The notes beneath the pieces were generated by a model. The model was not told where the DNA came from. It did no database searches and saw nothing but the letters and a program-made list of their open reading frames with translations. This document shows positions 9,045 to 18,344 of a stretch of 64,000 nt of DNA, piece after piece. The translations under genes and the position numbers were made by a program. The DNA is taken from contig JAWKHJ010000002.1 in assembly GCA_041394905.1 (NCBI GenBank), positions 124,001 through 188,000 of the forward strand, in the 5' to 3' direction. This stretch comes from RI-231 sp041394905 (GTDB lineage: Bacteria; Acidobacteriota; Terriglobia; Bryobacterales; UBA6623). Each line of letters starts with the position of its first letter. The stretch's first letter is position 1.

Positions 9045-10196
9045 ATGCGAACTCTCGCGCTTTTTTGTCTCACAACCGCTTTCGCCGCCGCCCAAGGAAC
9101 GGGGCCGGCCCAGTCCCCCGCGCTTCTGGCCGATGGCTACCTCTATGTTTCCGCCCAGGGGCCCGGCCGCGAATCGACCGAACCGCCCGAAACGCAGGCA
9201 GAGCAGGCTTTGCAGAAGGTGATTGGCATCGTGCAGGCGCTAGGTTTGCCGCCGGAGAACATCGTCTACACGCAGGTGTATATGGAGAATTTGGCTGACC
9301 TGCCCGCCGTCGACGAGGCATTCTCCAAAGCCTTCCCCCAGGACCCGCCCGCCCGCGCCGTTCTCGGCGTCGCCGGACTGCCCGACGGTCCGATTGCCAT
9401 CCGCGCCGTGGCGGTTGCCGACCGCACAGGCGTCGAGGCTGTTCAGGTTTCGGGCTACTCCACGCGCGGCTATTCCGCTGGGATGCTGACCGCTGACCGC
9501 CTCTACCTCTCCTCGCTTCCCGCCAAGCCGGGCGAGCCGGCTACGGCCGTTGATCGCGCGTTGGATGCCTTCGAGGCGATCACGAAGGCGGCGGGCCTGG
9601 ACCTGCGGCATGTGGTGTTCGTCAACCCCTATGTGACGGATGCCATCTCCTACGGCCAGCTCAACGAGGCCTACGCCAAGCGTTTCGAATTCGGCAATAC
9701 GCCCGCGCGCGCCACCATCTTCGTCGCCGGCCTACCATCGGACCCAATCACGTTCACCGGCGTCGCGGTGCGCAACCTCGCCGACCGCCAGGCCGTTCGG
9801 CCAAAGAACATGCCCCCGAGCCCGACAGCCAGCCCCTGCGTGCTCGCCCGCGACACGCTGTTCTGCTCGGCCAAGAGCGGCTTTATTCCGGGACCCAACT
9901 CCGGCATCTACGCCTCGACCGTCGAGCATCAACTGCGCCAGACGATGCGCAATCTGCTCGATGGCCTCGAAGAGGCGGACATGGGTTTCGCCAACGTCGT
10001 GCAAACCACCGTCTACCTCGACGATCTCGCCGAGCTTTCCGTCGTCGACCCAATCTATGGGGAGTATTTCGAATCCGCACCGCCGGCCCGTGCAGTCCTG
10101 CAGCAGGCCGAGCCCAACCCGGCCAGCCGCCAACCTGGCCGCGGCGGCCGTTACGGCACGCTCGAACAGATTTCGCTGATCGCCGTGCGCCGCTGA
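9045..10196 (+). CDS. Exported protein with three tandem RidA (YjgF/YER057c) domains
   Basis: A 383-residue protein with a cleavable signal peptide (LALFCLTTAFAAAQG) and three RidA-like domains at about residues 22-125, 133-245 and 262-383. Each carries the family's PAR motif: residues 102-104, 220-222 and 347-349. Classical cytosolic RidA is a single domain of about 130 residues that trimerises and deaminates reactive enamines; here one chain could form the whole trimer in the periplasm. The Glu that normally follows the PAR arginine in the VEIEAIA strand is replaced (AIRAVAV, TFTGVAV), so ordinary deaminase activity is doubtful. Its promoter would lie in the 143-bp gap shared with the divergent radical SAM gene. 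Confidence 0.85.
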   Translation: MRTLALFCLTTAFAAAQGTGPAQSPALLADGYLYVSAQGPGRESTEPPETQAEQALQKVIGIVQALGLPPENIVYTQVYMENLADLPAVDEAFSKAFPQDPPARAVLGVAGLPDGPIAIRAVAVADRTGVEAVQVSGYSTRGYSAGMLTADRLYLSSLPAKPGEPATAVDRALDAFEAITKAAGLDLRHVVFVNPYVTDAISYGQLNEAYAKRFEFGNTPARATIFVAGLPSDPITFTGVAVRNLADRQAVRPKNMPPSPTASPCVLARDTLFCSAKSGFIPGPNSGIYASTVEHQLRQTMRNLLDGLEEADMGFANVVQTTVYLDDLAELSVVDPIYGEYFESAPPARAVLQQAEPNPASRQPGRGGRYGTLEQISLIAVRR

Positions 10197-10293
10197 CGGC
10201 GCTCGGTGCGCCCCTCGATCGCACTAGCGTTACAATCCCCCGTAACGGCGCCATGCAACCGCGCGAGGTTCGCCGCCGTCCATCTGAGCAGTT

Positions 10294-11284
10294 GTGCTAA
10301 ACCGCAGACAATGGCTGGCCGCCGCGGCCGCCCCTTTTGCCGCCCGCGCCTTCGCCCAGCAACCGAATCCAGCCGAGGAATTGCCCGAGGCCATCATCTC
10401 CGTCGACGTTCAGGTCGTGAACATCCTTGCGACCGTTCGGGACAAGCAGGGCCTGCTCGTCAATAGCCTCACCCAAAACGACTTCGAGATCTTCGAGGAC
10501 GGCGAGCCGCAGGAGGTCAAGTATTTCAGCCGGCAGACCGATCTGCCGCTCACCATCGGCCTGCTCGTCGATACCAGCGTCAGCCAACAGCGCGTGGTCG
10601 AGGTCGAGCGTTCGGCCGGCTACACCTTCTTCGACAAAATTCTGCGTGTCGACAAGGACTTGGCCTTCCTGATGAGCTTCGACATCGACGTCGAGTTGCT
10701 CCAAGACCTCACCGCCTCCAAGCGTCTACTCCAGGACGCCCTCGAGAGACTCCAGATCCAGGGCGGCATCTCCGGCGGCATCACGCCCGGCCCCGTGCCT
10801 CAATCAGGCAAGCCCGTCGGCACCGCCATGTACGACTCCATTTACTTGGCCGCGCAGGAGATCCTCAAACCCCAAGTCGGCCGCAAGGCGGTCGTCGTCA
10901 TCGGTGACGGCAACGACTACGGCAGCAAGATTGACGACGACGGCGCGATCGCCGAGGCCCACCGCACCGACACAGTTATCTACTCGGTGCGCTACTTCGA
11001 CCGCGAGTTCTACTTCCAGGCCGGCGCCATGGGCGGAGGCGGCTCAGCGCCCTCAAAAGATCTCGCGCGAGACCGGCGGCGGCATGTTCGAAGTCTCCCG
11101 CAAGCGCACGCTCAACGACATCTTCGATGAGATCAACGAAGAGCTGCGCAATCAGTACAGCATCGGCTACTCACCAAAGAAGGATCTCAGCGTCCAAGGC
11201 TTCAGAAAGGTTGAAGTCAAGGTCAAACACAAGGGCTACGAGGTCCAGGCGCGCGAAGGCTACTACCCGGAAGCCTTCCGCTAA
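10294..11284 (+). CDS. VWFA-related acidobacterial domain protein (one net frameshift)
   Basis: Exported von Willebrand factor A protein of the type found in large numbers in Acidobacteria (TIGR03436-like). It begins with GTG and a Tat-like signal (LNRRQWLAAAAAPFAARAFAQ). A short beta domain (VVNILATVRDKQGLLVNSL, residues 35-80) precedes the VWA domain, whose MIDAS-like residues are seen in LLVDTSVSQ, and the C-terminus NQYSIGYSPKKD is diagnostic. The frame changes near 11040-11065, around GGSAPS, and the protein continues as KISRETGGG; reconstruction suggests two missing bases, one in an A run. About 330 residues in all. Function is unknown, probably protein binding in the periplasm. Confidence 0.82.
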
Positions 11285-11376
11285 GCTCCGCTCACAACCG
11301 GTCTCCGCTCGAACCGGCCGCGCGCTTCGTGCTAAGATTCGAAAAACGCCCACCTCCGCGCCCCCGGTTTAAGCTC

Positions 11377-12252
11377 ATGAAAATACAAGGTTTCTGTCTC
11401 GCCGCTACGCTGGCGCTCGGTCTCTCCGCGTTCGCCCAAGAGGCCCCCGTGGTCACCATCAACGGCAAGGGCTACACCTCCGCCGAGCTCGATCACATCC
11501 GCAAGAACCTGCCGGACGTGTTCCGCCGCCAGACCGAGCACATGAACAACAAGACGTTTGTCGACACGCTCGGCTTTCTGCTCACCGTTTCCGACCTCGC
11601 CGAGCAGGAAGGCATGACCGAGAAAGAGCCCTACAAGACGCAGCTTTGGTTCAACACCATCAACTTCCTCTCCAACGCCTACCTGGCGCAGATCAACTCG
11701 AAGCTCGAGATTGGCGAGAAGGACGTGGAAGAGTATTACGAGCAGCACAAGGGCGAATACGAAGAAAAGCGCGTTTCGGCGATCTATCTCGACTACGACC
11801 CGCTCCCCGAGCTTGCCGAAAAGCAGGGACGCACCCCGGTGACCGAGCAGGACGCCTGGAGCAAGGCGGAGAAGCTGCTGGTCGAGATGCGCAACGGCGC
11901 CGACTTCGCCGCCATCGCCAAGGAGCACTCCTCCGACGCCGGCACCGCCGAGAAGGGCGGCGACCTTGGCTTCTTCTCCCCCGACGATCAGTCGCTCTCG
12001 CCCGACGTCAAGAAGGCCATCTTCGCCCTCGCGGAAGGGCAGATCTCCTCGCCGGTCAAGGACGGCGGCCGCTACTACGTCTTCAAGGTGACGGAAGTGC
12101 GCGCCCGCCCGCTCGACGCCGTCAAGGCGCAGGTGTTGCAGAAGGTCCAGACGACCAAGCTGCAGAAGCGCCTCGAAGAGATCCGCAACTCGGTCAAGAT
12201 CGATTACACCGATCCGGCCTACTTCGACAACGCCGCCCCGGCAGCACAATAG
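11377..12252 (+). CDS. Parvulin-type peptidyl-prolyl isomerase, exported
   Basis: A 291-residue periplasmic protein with a signal peptide (GFCLAATLALGLSAFAQ) and a SurA-like N-terminal helical part followed by a PpiC/parvulin rotamase domain at about residues 130-250. Parvulin marks are FAAIAKEHSSD, EKGGDLGFFSPD and GQISSPVKDGGRYYVFKV. It should help fold exported proteins. The ATG chosen precedes the signal peptide; the longer open frame upstream is Arg/Pro-rich and unlikely. It follows the VWFA gene by 92 bp in the same direction. Confidence 0.88.
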   Translation: MKIQGFCLAATLALGLSAFAQEAPVVTINGKGYTSAELDHIRKNLPDVFRRQTEHMNNKTFVDTLGFLLTVSDLAEQEGMTEKEPYKTQLWFNTINFLSNAYLAQINSKLEIGEKDVEEYYEQHKGEYEEKRVSAIYLDYDPLPELAEKQGRTPVTEQDAWSKAEKLLVEMRNGADFAAIAKEHSSDAGTAEKGGDLGFFSPDDQSLSPDVKKAIFALAEGQISSPVKDGGRYYVFKVTEVRARPLDAVKAQVLQKVQTTKLQKRLEEIRNSVKIDYTDPAYFDNAAPAAQ

Positions 12253-12398
12253 AAGGCGCGGAGAAGGCCCCCCTTTTCACCGCCATCCCCTCGTCCACGC
12301 TACAATAACCCTCTTGTCCTCGACTTTCCGGCGGGCGCGGCTCTGACCAGCCGCCTGCCCCCGACACTTCCCGCAATACGGACGGAGCATACAACACC

Positions 12399-15077
12399 AT
12401 GGCGAAACACATCTACGCCTTCGGCGGCGGAACCGCCGAGGGTAACCGCGACATGAAAGACACGCTCGGCGGCAAAGGCGCGAACCTTGCCGAGATGAGC
12501 GCCGCCGGCATCCCCGTGCCCCCCGGCTTCACCATCGCGACCGAGGTCTGCAACCTCTACTTCGACAACGGCAACAAAACGCCCGAGGAAGTCGACAAGG
12601 AGATGCTCGAGCACATCGCCACGGTCGAAAAGCTCACCGGCCAGAAGCTCGGAAGCGTCGAGAATCCGCTGCTGCTCTCGGTCCGCTCCGGCGCGAAGTT
12701 CTCCATGCCGGGCATGATGGACACCATCCTCAACCTCGGCCTCAACGACGAGACCACCGAGGGCCTGGCCAAGCGCAGCGGCAACCCGCGCTTCGCCTAC
12801 GACTCGTACCGCCGCTTCATCCAGATGTTCGGAGATGTCGTCCTCGACGTCTCCAAGCACGACTTCGAAGAGCTGCTCGCCGAGATCAAGAAGGAAAAAG
12901 GCAAAGAGCTCGACACCGACATGACGGCCGAGGACTGGAAGGACGTCATCGCCGCCTACAAGAAGTTCGTCGCCGACCGCACCGGCAAGAGCTTCCCGAC
13001 CGACTCCCTCGAACAGCTCAAGATGTCGCGCGACGCCGTCTTCCGGTCCTGGGGCAACCCGCGCGCCATCCACTACCGCCGCATGAACGACATCCCGCAC
13101 AACCTCGGCACCGCCGTGAACGTGCAGACGATGGTCTTCGGCAACCTGGGCGAGACTTCCGGCACCGGCGTCGGCTTCACGCGTAACCCCTCCACGGGCG
13201 AGAACGAGTTCTACGGCGAGTACCTGCTCAACGCGCAGGGCGAGGACGTGGTCGCCGGCATCCGCACGCCGCAGCCCATCTCCACGCTGCATGACCAGAT
13301 GCCCGAGGTGTTCAACCAGCTCCGCGAGATCACCTCACGCCTGGAGAAGCACTACAAGGACATCCAGGACTTCGAGTTCACCATCCAGGACAAGACGCTC
13401 TACATGTTGCAGACGCGCAACGGTAAGCGTACGGGGCCGGCGGCGGTCCGCATCGCCGTCGAGATGTGCGAAGAGGGCCTGATCGACAAGAAGACCGCCG
13501 TCATGCGCGTCGAGCCGAAACAGCTCGACCAGTTGCTGCACCCGGTGCTCGATCCCAAGTCCAGCGGTTCGCTCAAGCTGCTGACCAAGGGCCTGCCTGC
13601 CTCGCCCGGCGCCGCCGTCGGCAAGATCGTCTTCACCGCCGACCACGCCGTCGAAGAGCACGGCAAGGGCGAAGCGGTCGTGTTGGTCCGCTCGGAGACG
13701 ACTCCGGACGACATCCACGGCATGGAAGTCGCCAAGGGCATCCTCACCTCGCGCGGCGGCATGACCTCGCACGCGGCCGTCGTCGCGCGCGGCATGGGCG
13801 CGCCCTGCGTCGCCGGCGCCGGTGAAGTGTCGGTCGACTACAAGGCCAAGAAGATCAACGTCAAGGGCGCTGAGCTCTCCGAGGGCGACTGGATCTCGAT
13901 CGACGGTTCGACCGGCGAAGTCTTCGCCGGACAGGCTGCCACGATCGACCCGGACGTCGAGTCCGGCCACCTCGCCAAGTTCATGGAGTGGGTGGACGAG
14001 TACCGCAAGATCGGCGTCCGCACTAACGCCGAGACCCCGCGCGACGCCGCCCAGGCGCGCAAGTTCGGCGCCGAGGGCATTGGTCTCGCGCGTACCGAGC
14101 ACATGTTCTTCGAGGGCGACCGCATCGACCACGTCCAGAAGATGATTCTGGCCACCGACCCGGCCGTCCGCCAGGAAGCGCTCGACGCTCTGCTGCCGCT
14201 GCAACGCCAAGACTTCTACGAGCTGTTCAAGGTGATGGACGGCTACCCGGTCATCATCCGCACGCTCGATCCTCCGCTGCACGAGTTCCTGCCCAAGCGC
14301 GAGGAACTCATGGTCGAGATCGCCGAAGGCAAGGCCAAGGGCCAGGACATGGCCGAGAAGGCCAAGCTGCTGCACCGCGTCGAAGAGCTCCACGAGTTCA
14401 ACCCGATGCTGGGCCACCGCGGCTGCCGTCTGGGCATCACCTTCCCCGAGATCACCAAGATGCAGGCGCAGGCCATCTTCGAGGCGGCCGTCAAGTGCGC
14501 CAAGGAAGGCGTCAAGGTCATCCCCGAGGTCATGATCCCGCTCGTCGGCAACGTGAAGGAGCTGGCCGACCAGAAGAAGATCGTCGTCGACACGGCGAAA
14601 GAGGTCTTCGAGAAGGAAGGCAAGGAAGTCCACTACATGGTGGGCACCATGATCGAGGTCCCGCGCGGCGCGCTGACGGCGGACGAGGTCGCCAAGGAAG
14701 CCGAGTTCTTCAGCTTCGGCACCAACGACCTCACCCAGACGACGTTCGGCTTCTCGCGTGACGACTCGGGCGGCTTCATCTCGGCCTACCTCGAGAAGGG
14801 CATCCTCGAAGAGGATCCGTTCCAGGTGCTCGACCAATCCGGCGTCGGCCAACTGGTCAAGATGGCGGTCGAGAAGGGCCGCAAGACCAACCCGAAGCTC
14901 GAAGTGGGCATCTGCGGCGAGCACGGCGGCGAGCCGAAGTCGGTGAAGTTCTGCGCCAACAGCGGCCTGAACTACGTCAGCTGCTCGCCCTACCGCGTGC
15001 CGATCGCGCGTCTGGCCGCCGCCCAAGCAGCCATCGAGGCCGAGATGGGCTCGGACGAGGCTGGGCGCACGCGCTAG
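12399..15077 (+). CDS. ppdK: Pyruvate, phosphate dikinase
   Basis: Full-length (892 residues) cytosolic enzyme converting pyruvate, ATP and phosphate to phosphoenolpyruvate, AMP and pyrophosphate, and the reverse. The N-terminal nucleotide-binding domain begins YAFGGGTAEG with GGKGANLAEM. The phosphorylated His458 lies in GGMTSHAAVVARGMG of the swivelling domain, and the C-terminal PEP/pyruvate domain carries the catalytic Cys839 in VGICGEHGGEP. The frame is uninterrupted over 2.7 kb. It is a single-gene unit with its own terminator directly downstream. It would supply PEP for gluconeogenesis or act glycolytically with pyrophosphate. Confidence 0.97.
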   Translation: MAKHIYAFGGGTAEGNRDMKDTLGGKGANLAEMSAAGIPVPPGFTIATEVCNLYFDNGNKTPEEVDKEMLEHIATVEKLTGQKLGSVENPLLLSVRSGAKFSMPGMMDTILNLGLNDETTEGLAKRSGNPRFAYDSYRRFIQMFGDVVLDVSKHDFEELLAEIKKEKGKELDTDMTAEDWKDVIAAYKKFVADRTGKSFPTDSLEQLKMSRDAVFRSWGNPRAIHYRRMNDIPHNLGTAVNVQTMVFGNLGETSGTGVGFTRNPSTGENEFYGEYLLNAQGEDVVAGIRTPQPISTLHDQMPEVFNQLREITSRLEKHYKDIQDFEFTIQDKTLYMLQTRNGKRTGPAAVRIAVEMCEEGLIDKKTAVMRVEPKQLDQLLHPVLDPKSSGSLKLLTKGLPASPGAAVGKIVFTADHAVEEHGKGEAVVLVRSETTPDDIHGMEVAKGILTSRGGMTSHAAVVARGMGAPCVAGAGEVSVDYKAKKINVKGAELSEGDWISIDGSTGEVFAGQAATIDPDVESGHLAKFMEWVDEYRKIGVRTNAETPRDAAQARKFGAEGIGLARTEHMFFEGDRIDHVQKMILATDPAVRQEALDALLPLQRQDFYELFKVMDGYPVIIRTLDPPLHEFLPKREELMVEIAEGKAKGQDMAEKAKLLHRVEELHEFNPMLGHRGCRLGITFPEITKMQAQAIFEAAVKCAKEGVKVIPEVMIPLVGNVKELADQKKIVVDTAKEVFEKEGKEVHYMVGTMIEVPRGALTADEVAKEAEFFSFGTNDLTQTTFGFSRDDSGGFISAYLEKGILEEDPFQVLDQSGVGQLVKMAVEKGRKTNPKLEVGICGEHGGEPKSVKFCANSGLNYVSCSPYRVPIARLAAAQAAIEAEMGSDEAGRTR

Positions 15078-15101
15078 CGTTTGCGTAAACTCGAAACCAC
15101 G

Positions 15102-15130
15102 ACGGCCGGCCCGCGAGGGCCGGCCGTTTT
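15102..15130 (+). terminator. Rho-independent terminator after ppdK
   Basis: A perfect 11-bp GC-rich stem (ACGGCCGGCCC / GGGCCGGCCGT) with a GCGA loop, directly followed by TTTT, 24 bp after the ppdK stop codon. This is a classic intrinsic terminator. Confidence 0.9.
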
Positions 15131-15541
15131 CCGTTTGCGCTGCTTAACCGAGCCCGGCCAGCAATGGCCGGGTTCACCGCCTGAAACTGCAGACCCTACA
15201 GAGCCACGTCCGCAAGGGCGCGGTCCGGCGCTCCGCGCCGGCATCATGCTTCAATGTGGGCAATGATTGGCGCCCTTTCAACCGAAGGATTCGCCACCGA
15301 AGCCTCCAGATTGCCCTGTACTGATGTGGAACGGCTGCTGGCGTCGCTCGCCACAGATATTCAGGAGGCGCAAACCGAGCGGGTCGCTGGAGTTCGACGC
15401 CTCCTTCACCGCTCCCAAACCGTCCATCAGCTCTCGACAGGAGGCGTTCTAGGCGAGATTGCGCGCCAGCGCGAGGCTGGCGCACGGAGCCTTCCCTTGA
15501 GTTTGGGAACCGCGCAGCCCATCAGGCCGGCGTTTTGTTCA
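15131..15541. other. Stretch without a recognisable gene
   Basis: About 410 bp between the ppdK terminator and the decayed region. Open frames on both strands are short, overlap each other and give Arg/Pro/Ser-rich translations without family features. It contains two compact hairpins: CCGGCGC-TCC-GCGCCGG near 15230 and an 8-bp stem GCGCCAGC/GCTGGCGC at 15463-15483. I see no transposon ends or RNA gene. Confidence 0.5.
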
Positions 15542-15571
15542 TTGACAAGGATCCGCTGACACGCGCAATAC
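15542..15571 (+). promoter_or_regulatory. Possible sigma-70-type promoter
   Basis: TTGACA is followed after 18 bp by CAATAC, an exact -35 box and a weak -10 box, just ahead of the GTG that opens the decayed gene region. The match is suggestive only. Confidence 0.3.
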
Positions 15572-15581
15572 ACTGGTCACG

Positions 15582-17210
15582 TGGCTAGTATCGGCGTCTA
15601 CATTCACGGCTTCGGTGGTGTACGTCACCATCCTGCCGATCGTCGCGCTCTTTGCAGAATTGCTAGCCACTCAAAGCCGCACGGATGGCTTTTCTGGTGC
15701 GCGACTGGAACGTTTATAATCCTCAGGCCTCGTCTGAGAACGTCAAATTGACGGGATTCATCGCTTTTCCCGGACGTCGCGCATTCGCCGGATTCAAGAG
15801 TTGCCGCCGAGCGAAAGGATGGGAATCCGAACGGTCTTCTTCGAAGACAGCTTCTCACTCTGCGTCTGCCGATCTCGACGATGACGTGGAGTTTCGAGGA
15901 TGCTGACAGGAGGTATACTGGACGGATCGCGTTGATCGCGAGTGATCTGGAGCGTCTCGGCGATGTCCTGACTCAGGTGAAGACGGCGGATGACCTCCGA
16001 CACTGCACAGCGGCGTCTTTCGCCGCGTATTGAAGTCGCGAATCTTGACCATTCAACGCATGGAGCAGGTGTTGGGCGGGGGTGTCCTTCCATCAGCTAA
16101 TGCCAAGTTTGCCGTGACTTGGCGCGCCGCGTTTGAAAGAGAACGAGCTATCTCTTGAAGACTGTTATGCTTGCTTCTTGGCGATTCATTTGAAGTTCCT
16201 GAAGTCTGGTTCGGAAGTGCATATTTAACGCGGGAGGCGCTCGGAGAGACAACCAAAGTCCAGATCGTGCGGCAGTTTCTAATTCTTCAGTCTCAACGTG
16301 GATCGCCGGAGGCGTCAGGAGAGGTCACGCCCGAACAAGCAGCCCAGGTTCAGGCATTTCGATTGAATTACAAGCCACCGGGAGCGCCCAGTCTTGAGCG
16401 AGTGATGGCCGCGCTAGGTCATTCTCGATCCCATTTCTGGAGTGACAAGGCTCGCAGTTGGCCCCTTGTTTCATGTCCTTGCCTCTGACCCAGAAAGAGC
16501 AAACGAGCGTTTGCCTCTTTTGGCTACGCGTTTGAACGGTATTGGACCTTCTCCGACGTTGTTTCATAATCAGCGATCACCTAGCAGATCGGCAGGCCCT
16601 GATTCTTCAGGCCGAACCCAGACAATGCCAGACTACGAAATCGATGCCCTGGTCGACTATGGAGAAGACCTTCTTGTCTTCGAGATCAAGGCCGCTTCAC
16701 TGCCCGAAAAAGCATCGGCCCAGGATTCGGCAAGCTTTCGACGCTCCTGAACGAAATATGTCTCGACGTCAAGAGGAAAGGCGCGGTTGAACAACTCGCG
16801 CGCGCCGCCGAGGATCGCGCAAGGTCGGATATGACCGACCCAATCCCGTCGGCTCTGTCAGGCGCAGTGACACCGTACTTCTGGCTCGATGATCGTCTCC
16901 CTTTCTTCACCGGGCTTTGGACAGTTGTTGAGCACGAGCTTGGGAGGCTTTGAGCGATTCGAACGGCCAGATCCCAGCCAGTGGCGACTTGAGCCTTCGA
17001 GTCCTGTCACCCGTTGTCCTAACTTCGAAGAGCAGAATTACTCGAGACGTCACTGAGGGCGACCTTCTCAGTTGCGAGAGTATTCGACGTACGACCCATT
17101 CATCGGTGAAGCATTTCGCGACGTCACCCACTACTCCGACAAGATCTTTGCCAACGCTTCCTGGTTTCTACGCTCAAGCCGCGTCTTTTGGCGAGGTGAT
17201 CGAGAGCTAA
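15582..17210 (+). pseudogene. Decayed gene region with a nuclease-like remnant
   Basis: No frame stays open long, yet coherent protein-like pieces follow one another on the plus strand in changing frames: IASDLERLGDVLTQVKTADD near 15930, QIVRQFLILQSQRG near 16260, then YEIDALVDYGEDLLVFEIKA at 16630-16690, then LLNEICLDVKRKGAVEQLAR near 16750, and an end FGEVIES with TAA at 17208-17210, five bases before the next gene. The segment with a conserved Asp, a short spacer and EIK resembles the PD-(D/E)XK / NERD nuclease core. At least six frame changes are needed. This may be a dead restriction- or nuclease-type gene, or one or two real genes ruined by sequence errors. Boundaries are approximate. 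Confidence 0.45.
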
Positions 17211-17214
17211 TCTC

Positions 17215-17493
17215 ATGCTCCGCGACGTCACAGAGGCCCGCGCGCTCGACTCCTTCCGCCTCGCCCTGCGCTTCGACGACGGCCAAACCGGCGAGGTCGA
17301 CATCCGCGACATCGTCCCTTTTGACGGCGTCTTCGCCCCTCTGAGCGACCCCGACTTCTTCGCCCAAGTTCGCGTCAACGCCGAGCTTGGTTGTGTCGAA
17401 TGGCCCAACGGTGCCGACCTCGACACGCAAGTGCTTTACTCGCGCGTCACCGGCCAGTCCCTTCCTGGCCAAGGCGCACTCACTCCCGCTTAG
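17215..17493 (+). CDS. DUF2442 domain protein
   Basis: A 92-residue protein matching the DUF2442 pattern: a strand-rich start (MLRDVTEARALDSFRLALRF), DGQTGEVDIRDIV, FAPLSDPDFFAQVRV, and CVEWPNGADLD. Members are short, often lie next to toxin-antitoxin genes or DUF4160 genes, and have no proven function. Here the next genes downstream are a HEPN/MNT pair. It begins 5 bp after the end of the broken gene upstream. Confidence 0.82.
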   Translation: MLRDVTEARALDSFRLALRFDDGQTGEVDIRDIVPFDGVFAPLSDPDFFAQVRVNAELGCVEWPNGADLDTQVLYSRVTGQSLPGQGALTPA

Positions 17494-17568
17494 TCGAGCC
17501 GGCTCAGGCAACTTCGTCGCAATCCTCAGACCCGCTCGCCACAACGCGGACGAGTATCATAAGCGTCA

Positions 17569-17890
17569 TGGACGCGGCGGTCCTCAACTTGGCCCAACGC
17601 TTGACGCTCCCGAAGCGCTGGCTCTAGCCGACTTCTGCAATGAGCGTCACATCCGTCGCCTCTCGCTATTCGGCTCTGTACTGCGCGACGACTTCCGTCC
17701 CGATAGCGATCTCGACATCCTCGTCGAGTATGATCCTGGACAGGCTCCAGGTTTCGCGTTCGTCGACCACCAGTCCGACCTCTCGGCCCTGTTCCACCGC
17801 AACGTCGACCTCCACACGGCCCAATCCCTGAGCCCCTCGATTCGGCGCGCGGTCTTGCTTGAAGCCTTGACCCTCCATGAGTCGACGTGA
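17569..17890 (+). CDS. MNT-domain nucleotidyltransferase antitoxin (MntA-like), probably one frameshift
   Basis: Minimal nucleotidyltransferase with the active-site signature GSVLRDDFRPDSDLD (a G-S-X10-D-X-D motif). Partner antitoxins of this family AMPylate or otherwise neutralise HepT toxins. The catalytic frame has no good start codon; the ATG used here opens a different frame (MDAAVLNLAQRLTLP) whose sequence joins the catalytic frame at PEALALADF near position 17612, so a one-base indel is likely. The ending overlaps the start of the HepT gene by 14 bp, the normal arrangement for this module. Confidence 0.78.
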
Positions 17891-18215
17891 ACCGCGCCTC
17901 GCGCTCGAACAGATGTTGGCGCACTCCCTCGAGGCGCTGTCGTTCGTCGAAGGCAGGACCCGTCGAGATCTGGACACGGATCGCCTCCTCAGTCTCGCGC
18001 TCGTTCGGCTGGTCGAGGTCATCGGCGAAGCAGCGTCTCGAATCCCGGAGGCGGATCGCCACACTTGGCCTCAAATCCCTTGGCGACAGATCATCGGAAC
18101 TCGCCATCGGCTGATCCATGGCTACGACGCCGTGGATCACGACATCCTCTGGGCAATCCTGTCACGGGATCTTCCAGACCTCGTCGAAGCGCTCGAGGTC
18201 GCTCTCAGCAGCTGA
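17877..18215 (+). CDS. HepT-like HEPN ribonuclease toxin
   Basis: A 112-residue HEPN-fold protein (DUF86 / HepT type). The catalytic RX4HXY motif is RHRLIHGY at residues 76-83, preceded by helices with VRLVEVIGEAASRIP and WPQIPWRQIIG, which are typical of HepT. Such toxins cleave RNA and are blocked by the adjacent MNT partner. All key residues are present, so the toxin looks functional even though its partner's frame appears shifted. The ATG overlaps the end of the partner gene. Confidence 0.9.
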   Translation: MSRREPRLALEQMLAHSLEALSFVEGRTRRDLDTDRLLSLALVRLVEVIGEAASRIPEADRHTWPQIPWRQIIGTRHRLIHGYDAVDHDILWAILSRDLPDLVEALEVALSS

Positions 18216-18344
18216 ATCCGGCCTCCCCCAAACTCCTGTCACACCGCTTCCTCACTCCGCATCCCGCTCATTCCAAGCCGCTTAACCCGCAAAGCCCCAA
18301 AGAAAACTTGCAAGCCGCCCCTACCCTGGAAGTAGGAGCGCGTC

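Noticed and set aside
13335..15026. Long open frame of 563 codons on the minus strand
   Set aside because: It lies entirely opposite ppdK, and its translation is a monotonous Leu/Val/Asp/Arg/Gly-rich string typical of antisense frames in GC-rich genes.
15716..15721. Exact TATAAT suggesting a promoter
   Set aside because: No acceptable -35 box lies 16-18 bp upstream and it sits inside decayed sequence without a clear gene start after it.
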